Assembly (NCBI GenBank): GCA_903826715.1
Contig: CAIKFN010000091.1
Location: 1-15,389 of the forward strand
DNA: 15,389 nt
DNA from: an uncultured Actinomycetes bacterium
GTDB taxonomy: Bacteria > Actinomycetota > Acidimicrobiia > Acidimicrobiales > RAAP-2
Direction: 5' to 3'
The translations under genes and the position numbers were made by a program. Shown one piece after another: positions 14,351 through 15,389 of this stretch. The notes beneath the pieces are model-generated. The model was given only the letters and a program-made list of their open reading frames with translations, searched no databases and was not told the origin of the DNA. The first letter of the stretch is position 1. Each line of letters opens with the position of its first letter.

Positions 14351-15389
14351 TTAGTGGTGCTGACCAGCAGTTTTAGGGATAAAGAATGCTGCTAAAAATC
14401 CGATCGTAGTGATGATCGCTGAGATTTCATACGCCCTTTGATAACCGGCTGTGAGAGCGAAGTTGTCTGAATGTTTGGACAGGATAAGTGATGCAGTTCG
14501 ACTCGCAGCAAGTGTTCCAATAATTGCCAATGAAAGTGAACCGCCAATCTGGCGAGAGGTATTGAGAATTCCAGATGCCAGTCCCGCATCGGCGCGGTCC
14601 ACCTGCGCAGTTGCGGCGGTCGCGAGTGGTGAAAAGAGAAGTCCAATACCAAATGTGCAGAGCACAGATGGAACAATTACGCCAGGGAAGTAGTGGCTCG
14701 TTGTGGTTATGTAACTTAGCCACCAGAATCCTGCAGTCGAGACAATTGCTCCGGCGAAGACAACAGGTCGAACACCAATTTTGTGGATGATGCGTGAGCT
14801 GATCTGAGCTCCAATGATGATGCCTACCGCCATAGGTAAGAAACTAAATCCAGTTTTCACCGCGTCGTATCTAAGCACTGCTTGGAAGTAGAAGGTGAGG
14901 AAATACCAGAAACCGAAGAAGACTCCACCAATAAGGAACATCACAATGTTCGCCACCGTAAGTGAACGTGATTTAAAAATTCGAAATGGCACGAGTGGAT
15001 TACTCGCTGCTTTTGCTTCCCAGATAATGAAGGCAAGCAGGCCAGCCCCACCAAAGATGAACCACTCGATGGTTGCTTTGGCGCCCCAGCCAATTTCTGT
15101 TGAACGAACAATCGCGTAAATGATGCTGGCGAGCCCACCAGTTATAAGAATTGAACCAGTGACATCGAGCTTGTCCTTGTCGTCAGCTTTACGCATTTCT
15201 TGCAAGAACTTCATTGCGAGGAACGCGGCACCAAGTCCAATAGGAATATTGATAAAGAAAATCCATCGCCAATTGGCGTAACCAGTGAGCAGTCCACCAA
15301 TGATTGTTCCAAAGGCGCCGCCTGCTCCCGCTACTGCGCTCCATGCACCAATCGCTTTTGGCATGCGTGGCCCCTGGAACGTGGTGACA
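14351..15389 (-). CDS. MFS transporter, EmrB/QacA (DHA2) type, C-terminal part (5' end outside window)
   Basis: Major facilitator protein of the 14-helix drug:proton antiporter type, cut at the window's right edge. The frame stays open to base 15388, through VTTFQGPR before the first internal ATG at 15364, so that ATG is not the start. The DHA2 hallmark of helices 5-6 is visible at the visible N-terminus: IGAWSAVAGAGGAFGTIIGGLLTG, then NWRWIFFINIPIG. About ten hydrophobic segments follow, ending with IPKTAGQHH. About 346 of an expected 450-500 residues are present. It is convergent with the ABC operon, three bases apart, with no shared terminator visible. Substrate is unknown; nothing in the sequence ties it to nucleosides, although an export or uptake role for bases cannot be excluded. 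Confidence 0.9.
   Translation of the reverse strand, partial: VTTFQGPRMPKAIGAWSAVAGAGGAFGTIIGGLLTGYANWRWIFFINIPIGLGAAFLAMKFLQEMRKADDKDKLDVTGSILITGGLASIIYAIVRSTEIGWGAKATIEWFIFGGAGLLAFIIWEAKAASNPLVPFRIFKSRSLTVANIVMFLIGGVFFGFWYFLTFYFQAVLRYDAVKTGFSFLPMAVGIIIGAQISSRIIHKIGVRPVVFAGAIVSTAGFWWLSYITTTSHYFPGVIVPSVLCTFGIGLLFSPLATAATAQVDRADAGLASGILNTSRQIGGSLSLAIIGTLAASRTASLILSKHSDNFALTAGYQRAYEISAIITTIGFLAAFFIPKTAGQHH

Overview
The window is a dense nucleoside-catabolism and nucleoside-uptake locus, with 14 protein-coding genes and almost no free intergenic DNA. I judge it to come from an actinobacterium. The protein types and the orders cdd-deoA-add and punA-pmmB match those I recall from Mycobacterium and other Actinobacteria. 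Base composition is moderate by eye (a little under half G+C), spacing is extremely tight, GTG starts are common, and at least two genes look leaderless. That combination suggests a streamlined aquatic lineage (acI / Nanopelagicales-like) rather than a high-GC soil actinomycete. The lineage is inference; no rRNA or marker gene is present to settle it.

Layout. (1) Positions 1-3906, + strand: the 3' part of an aldehyde dehydrogenase, a short ALDH-like protein without a catalytic domain, a class I purine nucleoside phosphorylase, and a PGM2-type phosphosugar/phosphopentose mutase. All four overlap by 1-8 bases and look like one operon whose front end (probably deoC) lies outside the window. (2) Positions 3903-6691, - strand: cdd, deoA and add (cytidine deaminase, pyrimidine phosphorylase, adenosine deaminase), converging on operon 1 with a 4-base overlap. 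(3) Positions 6717-8521, + strand: psuG and psuK, the two-enzyme pseudouridine degradation pathway, divergent from cdd with only 25 bases between start codons. (4) Positions 8522-14347, + strand: a control region and a four-gene BMP-type ABC transporter (binding protein, double ATPase, two permeases). A perfect 20-bp stem-loop separates the binding protein from the ATPase. (5) Positions 14351-15389, - strand: the 3' part of an MFS drug-exporter-like gene, probably unrelated.

How they fit together. The ABC transporter probably imports intact nucleosides. Add and Cdd deaminate adenosine and cytidine. PunA and DeoA split purine and pyrimidine (deoxy)nucleosides into base plus (deoxy)ribose 1-phosphate. 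The mutase converts this to the 5-phosphate. An upstream DeoC would release acetaldehyde from deoxyribose 5-phosphate, and the ALDH would oxidise it. PsuK and PsuG deal with pseudouridine, whose C-C glycosidic bond the phosphorylases cannot cleave, giving uracil and ribose 5-phosphate. The locus therefore reads as a nearly complete kit for living on nucleosides and RNA breakdown products.

I saw no tRNA, rRNA, CRISPR array, insertion sequence or recognisable riboswitch. No wholly new system is evident. The points most worth a second look are the short ALDH-like pseudoenzyme, the 25-base double leaderless promoter, the pairing of pseudouridine catabolism with an ABC importer, the intercistronic stem-loop, and the extended N-terminus of the second permease.
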